Positions 33,842-41,555 of a stretch of 64,000 nucleotides of DNA are shown here, piece after piece. The number at the start of each line of letters is the position of its first letter. Position 1 is the first letter of the stretch. The notes below the pieces were generated by a model. The model had not been told where the DNA came from. It ran no database searches and saw nothing but the letters and a program-made list of their open reading frames with translations. Position numbers and translations under genes: made by a program. This stretch comes from Desulforhabdus sp. TSK. Its GTDB lineage: Bacteria > Desulfobacterota > Syntrophobacteria > Syntrophobacterales > Syntrophobacteraceae. The stretch covers positions 1 to 64,000 of the forward strand of contig NZ_BQXM01000023.1 of the NCBI RefSeq assembly GCF_022836495.1, read 5' to 3'.

Positions 33842-34259
33842 CATCGTCGACAATGGAAAGGCCGAATTCTCCGACAATCTCCTCGCCCCTTCGGGCTGCC
33901 CTGCTGACCGTGGACTGAGTTAGGCCCAATTCTTTGCCAACCCCAGTCCCCGCCGTACCGAGTTCCTTGACTGCACAGTGGGCCGCGATACTCTTGGCTT
34001 TCACGCGCTCGGGTTCTTTGCCGGAAGACTTGATTCGCGCCTCCGGAACGTCAAGTAACCGCGAAACCCGGGTGACGATCGTACCCCAATCGCACCCCAG
34101 ACTCTTGAGACGATGTCTCCACTCCATGGCCTCTCTGGCCCCGACAAGAGCAGATTCAACAAAATCGCTGTCTCCCAGAATCCTTTCGTCACTTTTCATG
34201 CGGTCCTTGGTTTGGCGTAACGCCTGCAAGCTACTCCATCCGCCGGCACTTCGAACCAG
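33829..34259 (-). pseudogene. Y1 transposase C-terminal remnant
   Basis: Covers the C-terminal ~140 codons (MQALRQTKDRMKSDERILGD ... EFGLSIVDDGNA), with frame largely intact but no N-terminal HUH domain and a read-through past the mutated stop. The 5' boundary at about 34259 is a sharp junction with a RelE-like scrap. Confidence 0.85.
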
Positions 34260-34457
34260 AATTCAACATATTCAATACGAAGTTTTCAAGGTTCGAGCCA
34301 AAAACTCAGATGCAGCCAAAGGCAAGAGTGGCGGCTACCGGATGATCTATCCGGCATCAGAGCACGACTTCGCACTGTGTGGATCATTGAAACGGGCGAG
34401 AAACTGCCGCGTTTCGTCACGGCATATCCTGCAGTCGAGAAGACGATAGAGGAGTAG
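34260..34457 (+). pseudogene. RelE-like scrap fused to a DUF6883-like C terminus
   Basis: The first part reads IQYEVFKVRAKNSDAAKGKS and GGYRMIY, as in RelE-type toxins; from about 34343 another frame reads RARLRTVWIIETGEKLPRFV and TAYPAVEKTIEE up to a TAG at 34455, which resembles the end of DUF6883 proteins. DUF6883 usually precedes DUF4926, exactly as here. Confidence 0.55.
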
Positions 34458-34460
34458 AAA

Positions 34461-34691
34461 GTGATCAGAGAGTTGGAATCCATTGTACTCACCCGCGGCA
34501 TTCTTGAGCACGGTCTGCGTCGGGGGGATATCGGAGCAGTGGTACACTGTTATGAGGATGGAGCAGCCTTCGAGGTTGAGTTTGTCACCGCGAAGGGTGA
34601 TACGGTGGCGGTCATCACGTTGGAGTCAAAGGACGTTCGCCCCATGTACCCCAATGAGATACTCCATGCGCGTGAAATCAAAGCGGCATAG
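34461..34691 (+). CDS. DUF4926 domain protein
   Basis: 76 residues from a GTG at 34461 with AGGAG six bases upstream. LRRGDIGAVVHCYEDGAAFE and VEFVTAKGDTVAVITLESKD are the family pattern (a small SH3-like beta barrel). It is normally co-transcribed with DUF6883, of which only the tail remains. Function unknown, TA-like layout. Confidence 0.82.
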   Translation: MIRELESIVLTRGILEHGLRRGDIGAVVHCYEDGAAFEVEFVTAKGDTVAVITLESKDVRPMYPNEILHAREIKAA

Positions 34692-34711
34692 ATCCGGGTG
34701 TCTACGGGGAA

Positions 34712-34836
34712 ATGAGAGATGCACAGTCGCCATGCCACGTCTCGAGCTCCGCACGCAAGACATGGAGCACATACAAACAAAGCGCCTCCTTGCTCTGAAG
34801 AGGGCTGAGGAAGCCTGTCGGTATCTGTGTCGCCTT
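34712..34836 (+). pseudogene. 5' fragment of the MNT nucleotidyltransferase gene
   Basis: About 125 bp nearly identical to 36484-36609: the upstream sequence ACAGTCGCC, the ATG (34732) and 35 codons (PRLELRTQDMEHIQTKRLLA ...). It breaks off precisely at the stop codon of the convergent antitoxin gene at 34836. Confidence 0.88.
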
Positions 34837-35126
34837 TATGAATTGAGAGCGTCCATGACCGCTTTTGGATTCTTGAACGCAACTTTCAAGAGGGCCTTTG
34901 CGGGTCCCTCCGGTTTTCTTCTGCCTTGTTCCCAGTTTTGGAGTGTGGAGACGCTCACGCCTATCATGAGGGCGAATTCGGATTGGGATTTATGCAGTTT
35001 CTCGCGTACCGTCTTGATGTCGAGAGGACTGAGCTCAAAGCGGCGGCTTGCCGGCAGCTCCCCGGCTTTGATTTTCCCAGCCTCCTGGATGCTTTCAACC
35101 AAGTTATCGAAATCTTTTTTCTTCAT
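34836..35126 (-). CDS. HTH antitoxin (NadS/HigA type)
   Basis: 96 residues from the ATG at 35126. DIKTVREKLHKSQSEFALMI and GVSVSTLQNWEQGRRKPEGP form the Cro/C1-type helix-turn-helix. Overlaps its toxin by four bases. Homologous in order and sequence to the antitoxin at 24083-24397. Confidence 0.9.
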   Translation of the reverse strand: MKKKDFDNLVESIQEAGKIKAGELPASRRFELSPLDIKTVREKLHKSQSEFALMIGVSVSTLQNWEQGRRKPEGPAKALLKVAFKNPKAVMDALNS

Positions 35127-35440
35127 TTCAGCCACTCCGTGACAAGTCTGCTCAAGATTTTTAGCTGGTCCGGGGTGAGGTCTTGCTGTCTGCTCTTCTT
35201 GTAAGCCAGAAGCATGTAAACCGTATCCCCGGGCGCGTCCCAATAATAAATGATTCGAAGACTTCCTCGCTTACCCGCCTGTGGAAGATTCCACCGGAGC
35301 TTACGCAAGCCTCCACCCCCAGGAATCAGGCTCCCGGCCTCAGGGCGAAGAACTATCGCCTGCTGCAGTTTTCGATAGGAATCATCAGGCAACAGGGCTT
35401 CTATTTCCCTCGTGAAAATCGTTGTCTCAATGAAAATCAT
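35123..35440 (-). CDS. RelE/HigB-like toxin paired with NadS-type antitoxin
   Basis: 105 residues: MIFIETTIFTREIEALLPDD, PGGGGLRKLRWNLPQAGKRG, LRIIYYWDAPGDTVYMLLAY. Same length and motif order as the toxin at 24387-24704 and clearly its paralogue, though well diverged, so the two pairs were probably gained separately or duplicated long ago. Confidence 0.9.
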   Translation of the reverse strand: MIFIETTIFTREIEALLPDDSYRKLQQAIVLRPEAGSLIPGGGGLRKLRWNLPQAGKRGSLRIIYYWDAPGDTVYMLLAYKKSRQQDLTPDQLKILSRLVTEWLK

Positions 35441-35693
35441 AATTCAATATACGCCAATGACTGATATTCGGCAAGTTGGAGCCTGCATGGGCCTATTTTT
35501 GTTTTGGTTCCTCGTTCCCGGCGGCTGGTTCCGGCATCTTGAGTCCGCTCCACTCTCTACACCGTCAAGCGTTGAGGCGTAGTTGAATGACGGTACACTC
35601 TTGAGTACCGCGGTCAGCAGCCATAGCGAATGCCGTATATTCCCGCATCAGTTCGGACTTCCTCTCTGGAGGGTGATGCCATATAATGACACT

Positions 35694-35960
35694 ATGAAGC
35701 TGAGCAGCAAGCACCTAAAAACACTGCATGCCATCTTTGAAGATCCTGTTCGTTCTGATGTTGAATGGGCAGGTATCGAAAGTCTTCTCGTTGCCTTGGC
35801 AGCTGAACTGAGCGAGGGGCTGGGCTCAAGAGTACGCGTCTATCTGAACGGGGTTCGAGCTGTTTTTCACCGTCCACATCCACAGAAAGAGACTGACAAC
35901 GGGGCTCTCAAGTCACTGAGGCGGTTTTTGACAGAAGCAGGTATTCAGGCAGAGGAATAA
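35694..35960 (+). CDS. hicA: HicA-type toxin
   Basis: 88 residues from the ATG at 35694. KHLKTLHAIFEDPVRSDVEW and VYLNGVRAVFHRPHPQKE with the catalytic-type His in a dsRBD-like fold fit HicA mRNA interferases. It is followed after five bases by the HicB antitoxin. Confidence 0.85.
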   Translation: MKLSSKHLKTLHAIFEDPVRSDVEWAGIESLLVALAAELSEGLGSRVRVYLNGVRAVFHRPHPQKETDNGALKSLRRFLTEAGIQAEE

Positions 35961-35965
35961 GACCC

Positions 35966-36286
35966 ATGCTGACGTACAAAGGGTACACGGGACATGTAGA
36001 ATATGATGACGAAGCAGGTATCTTCCACGGAGAAGTCCTTGATCTGAAGGATGTCATCACTTTCCAGGGAAAGAGCGTTGAAGAAATAGAACAGGCTTTC
36101 CGAGAGTCCCTTGATGACTATCTGGAGTTTTGCGAGCAAAGGGGGGAAGAGCCTGATAAATCATTCTCTGGGCGGTTGATGCTCCGCCTGCCGCCGACCT
36201 TGCATCGAAAGGTATATGTTCTTGCCCTCAGAGAGGGCAAGAGCTTGAACCAATGGATTGCAGAGAGGCTTGAGAATGCCTGCTAA
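35966..36286 (+). CDS. hicB: HicB-type antitoxin
   Basis: 106 residues. The N-terminal partial RNase H fold (YKGYTGHVEYDDEAGIFHGE, VSVEEIEQAF-like segment KSVEEIEQAFRESLDDYLEF) and the C-terminal SGRLMLRLPPTLHRKVYVLA ribbon-helix-helix type DNA-binding part are those of HicB. Intact, in the usual HicA-HicB order. The 36287-36504 gap shows nothing else. Confidence 0.9.
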   Translation: MLTYKGYTGHVEYDDEAGIFHGEVLDLKDVITFQGKSVEEIEQAFRESLDDYLEFCEQRGEEPDKSFSGRLMLRLPPTLHRKVYVLALREGKSLNQWIAERLENAC

Positions 36287-36504
36287 TGGGGTAGTCGGGG
36301 TTTTTTCTTGGGGGGAAAGGGGTCAGGCTGAGCCGGCATATTGTTTCTTCTTGGATGTTTGTTGCAAGAGTGAAGTGTTTCGGCCACAAAACGCCCTTTT
36401 TAACCTCTAAAATGCTTGTTTCAGGCTTCCGTGTTTTTGAGAATATTTTGTCCGCCGAAAGGGTCGCATGATCGTGGCGGGAAAATGAAGGATACACAGT
36501 CGCC

Positions 36505-36846
36505 ATGCCACGTCTCGAGCTCCGCGCGCAAGACATGGAGCACATACAAACAAAGCGCCTCCTTGCTCTGAAAAGGGCCGAGGAAGCCTGCCGGTACCTG
36601 TGTCGCCTTGGGGCGAGGGAGTCCTTCATCTTCGGGTCGCTGGTTACCGGGGGGTTCGGGGAGCACTCCGACATAGACCTTGCGGTCTCAGGGCTTCCCC
36701 GAGAGCACATCTACAGGGTGGAATCCGAGATAGAGGAAATTGTGGGGGGAATGCGCTTTGATCTCGTCTACCTGGAAAATGCGCCGGCCTACCTGGTGAA
36801 GAGAATCCGGGAGAAGGGGAAACGTTATGCTTGCGATCTTTCTTGA
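36505..36846 (+). CDS. MNT-type nucleotidyltransferase antitoxin (MntA-like)
   Basis: 113 residues with the minimal nucleotidyltransferase motif FIFGSLVTGGFGEHSDIDLA (GSx10DxD). MNT proteins neutralise HEPN RNases by adding AMP to them. The first 35 codons are duplicated at 34732. It overlaps the following HEPN gene by 20 bases. Confidence 0.88.
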   Translation: MPRLELRAQDMEHIQTKRLLALKRAEEACRYLCRLGARESFIFGSLVTGGFGEHSDIDLAVSGLPREHIYRVESEIEEIVGGMRFDLVYLENAPAYLVKRIREKGKRYACDLS

Positions 36847-37312
36847 TGTTCAAAACGAGATCCTGGAGATCACCCGGGAGCTCGAGGTCATGCAGAGGAA
36901 GATGCAGAGGTTCGAGGCGGCTCAGGACACAGAAGACAAGGATTCCCACATGAGGGCTATCGCCGGATGCATCCACAGCGTCTTCAGTGGGATGGAAAAA
37001 ATTCTCAAGGATCTGATCCGGCACATCGATGGGGTGCTCCCGACCGGGGAAGACTGGCACATGCAGCTGCTGCGCCGAGCGAAATATTCCAATGAAGGAG
37101 TGCGGCCCGCCCTGATTTCAGAAGCAACGTTTCTTTCCCTCAATGTGCTGAGAGGTTTCAGGCATGTCTTCAGGGGAGCCTATCACACGAATCTGATCCC
37201 GGAGCTCGTCATCGAGAGGGCGAATGAGACCCTCAAGGCCTGCCCGAGGTTCATTGACGACATCAGGCTCTTTCAGATGAAAATAGAGCAGATGGAGGTG
37301 CGTGAGAGCTGA
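36827..37312 (+). CDS. HEPN-family RNase toxin (HepT-like)
   Basis: A 161-residue all-helical protein. The RGFRHVFRGAYH segment provides the R-x4-6-H active site of HEPN RNases, and SHMRAIAGCIHSVFSGMEKI a long helix. Partner of the MNT protein upstream. It marks the right edge of the TA island; the next gene is metabolic and convergent. Confidence 0.85.
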   Translation: MLAIFLDVQNEILEITRELEVMQRKMQRFEAAQDTEDKDSHMRAIAGCIHSVFSGMEKILKDLIRHIDGVLPTGEDWHMQLLRRAKYSNEGVRPALISEATFLSLNVLRGFRHVFRGAYHTNLIPELVIERANETLKACPRFIDDIRLFQMKIEQMEVRES

Positions 37313-37366
37313 AGTAATCATAACCGAAATCGAAGGCCAAGCGTCAGTGTCCGAGCATTTTTCAGG

Positions 37367-38548
37367 TCAGATGGCCCCCCTGACCCGCAGCGCATCCAAC
37401 TCCTCCTCCGAGTACTGCAACCCCTTCAAAATCGCGTCCGTGTGCTCCCCCAGTTCGGGGGCGTGGGTGCGGAGGCTCCCGGGAGTCAGGGAAAACTTGG
37501 GGGCGATGCCGAGTTGCCGGTATGCTCCCCAGCTTTCGTGGACGAGGTCCACCACCATCCCCCGCGCCTTCATCTGGGGATCTTCCATGACTTCGGCCAA
37601 GTTGAGAATGGGTTCGCAGCAGCAGTCGCTCCCTTTGAAAATCTCCGTCCATTGGGCCAGGGTCTTTTCCTGGAAGAGGGCCGCTACGGCTTCCTGCAGA
37701 ACTTTTTGATGCGGGCCGGGTTCGAAATAGTCCGGCTGATCCCATTCGGGGTGTCCCACCGTCCGGCAGAAAGCCTTCCAGAACTGGGGCTCGAGAGCGC
37801 CGAGGGACATGTGCCTGCCGTCGCGGGTTTCGTAAATGTTGTAGCAGGCGTAGCCGTGGTTGAGAAAATCGTCGCCGGGGGACGGCGTTTGGCTGTCGCC
37901 CAGGAACTTGCCCCAACGCAGGCAGTGCCAGGTGAAAGCCCCTTCGGTCATGGAAATATCGATGAACTGACCCTTTCCCAGCCGTTCGCGGGCGAGGAGC
38001 GCCGTTACGATGCTGAAGGCCGCGTAGAGGGCGCCTCCCCCCAGGTCGGCGATCTGAACGCCCGACAGGGTGGGGAGGCCGTCCCTGCCGCAGTAGGAGA
38101 GCACGCCGTTCAAGGCCAGGTAGTTGATGTCGTGGCCGGCCTTCAGGGCCAGCGGGCCGTCGCTGCCGTAGCCGGTGATGGCGCAGTACACCAGGCGCGG
38201 ATTGATGGCCGCCAGGGTGTCGTAGCCCAGTCCCAGCTTGGCCATGACGCCGGGCCGGAAGCCTTCCAGCACCACGTCGGCGTCCCGCACCAGCTTCAGG
38301 AAGATATCTCTGCCTTCGGGCGCCTTCAGGTTCAGGCTCAAGGAGCGTTTGTTGCGATTCAACACGACATGGAATCCGCTGTTTTTGCCGACCCTGGGCG
38401 GCCACCAGCGGATGTAGTCCCCCAGCTTGGGATCTTCCACCTTGATGACATCCGCGCCCATGTCGGCCAGGAGCATGGAGCAGAAGGGACCGGGAAGGAG
38501 GCGGGACAAATCGAGAATTTTGAAACCGGAAAGTGCACCTGAGGTCAT
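37367..38548 (-). CDS. CaiB/BaiF family CoA-transferase (possibly alpha-methylacyl-CoA racemase)
   Basis: 393 residues. The N terminus LSGFKILDLSRLLPGPFCSM and ADMGADVIKVEDPKLGDYIR and the AGHDINYLALNGVL segment are those of class III CoA-transferases; GHDINY is especially like the racemase branch, where His and Asp act as catalysts. It moves or epimerises acyl-CoA esters; the substrate is not readable. No adjoining gene in its operon. Confidence 0.85.
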   Translation of the reverse strand: MTSGALSGFKILDLSRLLPGPFCSMLLADMGADVIKVEDPKLGDYIRWWPPRVGKNSGFHVVLNRNKRSLSLNLKAPEGRDIFLKLVRDADVVLEGFRPGVMAKLGLGYDTLAAINPRLVYCAITGYGSDGPLALKAGHDINYLALNGVLSYCGRDGLPTLSGVQIADLGGGALYAAFSIVTALLARERLGKGQFIDISMTEGAFTWHCLRWGKFLGDSQTPSPGDDFLNHGYACYNIYETRDGRHMSLGALEPQFWKAFCRTVGHPEWDQPDYFEPGPHQKVLQEAVAALFQEKTLAQWTEIFKGSDCCCEPILNLAEVMEDPQMKARGMVVDLVHESWGAYRQLGIAPKFSLTPGSLRTHAPELGEHTDAILKGLQYSEEELDALRVRGAI

Positions 38549-38719
38549 GGTTGTCCTTTCGTGTGTGAGGCTGAGCTGGAGCGATGGAGCGAACAGGGGA
38601 CGCTGAAAACGCTGACAGGCGCTGACTCACGCTGATGAAGCGAGGTGCCTGGCAGGGTTCCTAAAGCCATCTACATTTGGTGAAGTTGAGATCTTTCGAT
38701 TTGATAGCGCCGTTTTCTT

Positions 38720-38778
38720 TGTAGGAGCGGCATCCTGCCGCGACGAGCCCGCCCTCGCGGCAGGATGCCGCTCCTACA
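38720..38778. repeat. GTAGGAGCGGC-family palindrome, 'ATCCTGCC' variant
   Basis: Arms 38720-38743 and 38755-38778 with an 11-base spacer. The rest of 38549-38837 has no gene. Confidence 0.93.
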
Positions 38779-38837
38779 GGAAGATGCTTTGAATCCTCAA
38801 AAAGTCCTCTTTAAAGGTGCAGGTTGTTGCCGGTCCC

Positions 38838-40109
38838 TTAAAAAAGGGCGCGGGCGAACTCCTCGGGGTCGAAGGGGCGGAGGTCTTCGGTGCTTTCTCC
38901 GATCCCGATGTAGCGCACGGGAACCTGAAGCTCCTCGCAGATGGCCACGACGATGCCTCCCTTGGCCGTGCCGTCCAGCTTGGTGAGGATGAGGCCCGTG
39001 ATGCCGATGGCTTCCTTGAAGAGGCGCGCCTGGGAGAGGGCGTTCTGGCCCGTGGAGGCGTCCAGCACGAGGAAGATTTCATGCGGTGCGGCGGGCATTT
39101 TCTTCTGGATGGTCCGCTGCACCTTTTTGAGCTCTTCCATGAGGTTCACTTTCGTGTGCATACGCCCGGCCGTATCGACAATGACCACGTCCATGTCCCG
39201 GGACACGGCGGCGTCCATGGCGTCGAAGGCCACGGCCGAGGGGTCGGAGCCGCTCTTCTGGCGCACGACGGGCACGCCCACCCGTTCTCCCCACAGAGTC
39301 AGCTGTTCGGCGGCGGCGGCTCGGAAGGTGTCTCCCGCCACCAGCATGACCTTCAGTCCCTCCCGTTTCAGCTGGTGCGCCAGCTTCCCGATGGTCGTGG
39401 TTTTGCCCACGCCGTTGACACCGATGACCATGATGACCAAGGGGTGGTCGGCCCTGTAATCCAGGGGCGTCATGGACTGGGAGAGGATGCCGTCGATTTC
39501 GGCCCGCAGCTGCTCCTGCAGCATCTGGGGATCTTTCAGCTCCTTGCGCTTGACCCTGTCCGTCACTTTCTGTAGGAGCATTTGAGTCGTGCGCACGCCC
39601 AAATCCGACGTGATGAGGATCTCCTCCAGTTCGTCCAGGAGATCCAGGTCGATGGTCTTCTTGCCGAGGACCAGCCGGTCCATGCGCTTGGAAAGCTGTT
39701 CGCGCGTTTTGTGGAGGCGTTCTCGAAGCTTTGCGAAGTAGCGGCGCTTTTGCCGTTCGGGTTCTTCTTCCTCATCGGCCGGAAATGCTTCCTCTGGAGC
39801 CTCGAGTTCACCCGTGGGCATCTCCATGGGCTCGGGAAGGTCGGGGGATGCGGCAGGGGCTGCGGCTTCCGGTGCCGCGTCCCCCGGGGGAGGGGCTCCT
39901 TCGGCTACCGGGGTGGGGCTCTCCTTGGGTTCCTCACCGGGGAGAGGCGATGCGGGTGGAGCAGCGGGAGAGGGTTCTTCCGCTCCCCCTTGGAGGTCCA
40001 AAGTGCTCTCCAGGGGCTCGCGGTCCTCCGCCTCTTCCCTTCGGGCTTCCCGGTCCGCCTCCGGAAGGGCTTTCTCTTTTTTGCTCTTGCGTTTGAACCA
40101 TTTGATCAT
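38838..40109 (-). CDS. ftsY: Signal recognition particle receptor FtsY
   Basis: 423 residues from the ATG at 40109. A long acidic/proline-rich A domain (about 10-120) precedes the NG domain. GVNGVGKTTTIGKLAH (G1, about 230-245), DTAGRMHTKVNL (G3) and TKLDGTAKGG (G4) are the GTPase motifs. FtsY receives ribosome-SRP complexes at the membrane. The N-terminal MIKWFKRK is the membrane-binding helix start and fixes the start codon; the extension to 40163 has no support. Confidence 0.97.
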   Translation of the reverse strand: MIKWFKRKSKKEKALPEADREARREEAEDREPLESTLDLQGGAEEPSPAAPPASPLPGEEPKESPTPVAEGAPPPGDAAPEAAAPAASPDLPEPMEMPTGELEAPEEAFPADEEEEPERQKRRYFAKLRERLHKTREQLSKRMDRLVLGKKTIDLDLLDELEEILITSDLGVRTTQMLLQKVTDRVKRKELKDPQMLQEQLRAEIDGILSQSMTPLDYRADHPLVIMVIGVNGVGKTTTIGKLAHQLKREGLKVMLVAGDTFRAAAAEQLTLWGERVGVPVVRQKSGSDPSAVAFDAMDAAVSRDMDVVIVDTAGRMHTKVNLMEELKKVQRTIQKKMPAAPHEIFLVLDASTGQNALSQARLFKEAIGITGLILTKLDGTAKGGIVVAICEELQVPVRYIGIGESTEDLRPFDPEEFARALF

Positions 40110-40223
40110 GGAGCCGGTTTTCCTTTTTATCGTGTCAGTGAAAAAAGCCTGTGGGATCCTCAAGGACCGCGGGAATAACGCCGTTGAGTTGTTCGACCCG
40201 CCAAGGATTCATAGCGTTCCTTT

Positions 40224-40284
40224 TTGTAGGAGCGGCATCCTGCCGCGATGTGCACGCTGTCGCGGCAGGATGCCGCTCCTACAA
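40224..40284. repeat. GTAGGAGCGGC-family palindrome, 'ATCCTGCC' variant
   Basis: Arms 40224-40248 and 40260-40284 with an 11-base spacer, upstream of ftsY and 26 bp before the MITE-like element. Confidence 0.93.
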
Positions 40285-40310
40285 GGAAAGCGGGGTCATC
40301 CAAGAGTATA

Positions 40311-40464
40311 AGAGGCTGTCTGAAAATTTGTTTGCTCGTCATTCCGGCAGTCTTTGAGCCGGAATCCAGCCCAGCGAAAACCCTGGATTCCGGCTTAAAG
40401 ACTGCCGGAATGACGAAACAATGTGAATGCTTAGAGTGATTGACTCATTTTTTAGACAGCCTCT
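40311..40464. mobile_element. MITE-like palindromic element
   Basis: AGAGGCTGTCT (40311-40321) and AGACAGCCTCT (40454-40464) are perfect 11-bp terminal inverted repeats, with A-rich and T-rich continuations inward. Nested within lies a palindrome from CGTCATTCCGGCAG (40337) to CTGCCGGAATGACG (40415). No open frame. The remaining gap to 40635 is featureless. Confidence 0.65.
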
Positions 40465-40635
40465 AAGGGACCGGATCCCCTCCCCCCGACCGGCTCGCAC
40501 AGTGGGATTTTTCCCGCTCCTGTGCTACACATTGTGCCGCAAGTATAGAGGTTCAGTTCCCGGAAACACAAGGCAAAAAGATGACGCTCACGCCTCTGGG
40601 GCGCATCGGGGGGCAGGGCGGAGAGAGGGGAAAAG

Positions 40636-41286
40636 ATGCAGGAAGAAAATCGACTGCGGTGCCAATTGATCGCTGTTTGCAAGAGGTTGGAACAAAAGGG
40701 CCTGGTGGCGGCTGCCGACGGCAATGTGAGCTGCAGGCTGGGACGGGGCCGTCTGCTCATCACCCCGAGCGGGCGCGCCAAGGGGGATCTTCAGCCCCTG
40801 GACCTGCTTCTGGTGGATGACCGGGGTGAGGTGCTCGCCGGGGCGGGACGGCCCTCCAGCGAAATCCGCCTGCACCTCCTCGTCTACGAAAAGCGCCCCG
40901 ACGTGCAGGCCGTCGTGCATGCGCATCCTCCCATGCTGACGGCCATGACGCTGGCGGGAATGCCCTTTCCGGCCGACGCCCTGCCCGAGGTGTGGATGGG
41001 ATTCGGCCCTGTGCCCACGGCGCCCTATGCGACGCCCTGCACCCGGGAAGTGCCCGATTCCATCGCGCCGTTCGTGGAGGACGCGCAGGCCGTTCTGCTG
41101 GAGCGGCACGGATCCCTGACGGTGGGGCGGGACTTGGGGGAAGCCTGTTCCCGCCTGGAAAAACTGGAGCACGCCGCTCACACGCTCTTTTATGCCCACC
41201 TGATGCGACAAGGTCCTCCCGAGCCTTTAACCCGGGAGGACCTTCGAAAGCTCGACCGCATCGTCGGGCGCAGACCTGCTGGTTGA
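40636..41286 (+). CDS. Class II aldolase/adducin family protein
   Basis: 216 residues. GNVSCRLGRGRLLITPSGRA, SSEIRLHLLVY (catalytic Glu76), VVHAHPP (zinc ligands His95 and His97) and LLERHGSLTVG (third His) are all present, so an active zinc aldolase or epimerase of the fuculose-phosphate type is expected. Substrate unknown. It is not in an evident sugar operon. Confidence 0.85.
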   Translation: MQEENRLRCQLIAVCKRLEQKGLVAAADGNVSCRLGRGRLLITPSGRAKGDLQPLDLLLVDDRGEVLAGAGRPSSEIRLHLLVYEKRPDVQAVVHAHPPMLTAMTLAGMPFPADALPEVWMGFGPVPTAPYATPCTREVPDSIAPFVEDAQAVLLERHGSLTVGRDLGEACSRLEKLEHAAHTLFYAHLMRQGPPEPLTREDLRKLDRIVGRRPAG

Positions 41287-41307
41287 GGATGAAACGATGC
41301 GTTTTGC

Positions 41308-41381
41308 GTAGGAGCGGCTTCCAGCCGCGACACCGGATGCTGCAACATCCCGGAAAAGTCGCGGCTGGAAGCCGCTCCTAC
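41308..41381. repeat. GTAGGAGCGGC-family palindrome, 'TTCCAGCC' variant
   Basis: Arms 41308-41331 and 41358-41381 with a 26-base spacer, 21 bp after the aldolase stop. Confidence 0.93.
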
Positions 41382-41450
41382 AGTGTTAGCAGGGATATCC
41401 AAGGGGTGAAGGTTTCATTCTTGCGGACGATAGCATCCGTCCCCAGCCCA

Positions 41451-41516
41451 GTAGGGTGGGCTTTGCCCACCGTTCTGCGCCGAAAGCACTGGTTGGTGGG
41501 CAAAAGCCCACCCTAC
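41451..41516. repeat. GTAGGGTGGGC palindrome
   Basis: GTAGGGTGGGCTTTGCCCAC (41451-41470) and its near complement ending CCCACCCTAC (to 41516), with each arm itself partly self-complementary. A separate family from GTAGGAGCGGC but with the same GTAG start. Together with 41308-41381 it fills the gap between two convergent genes. Confidence 0.85.
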
Positions 41517-41555
41517 GCGGGAGAGCAATGTCTTGTTGTTGCAGTAGGCCCAGCA

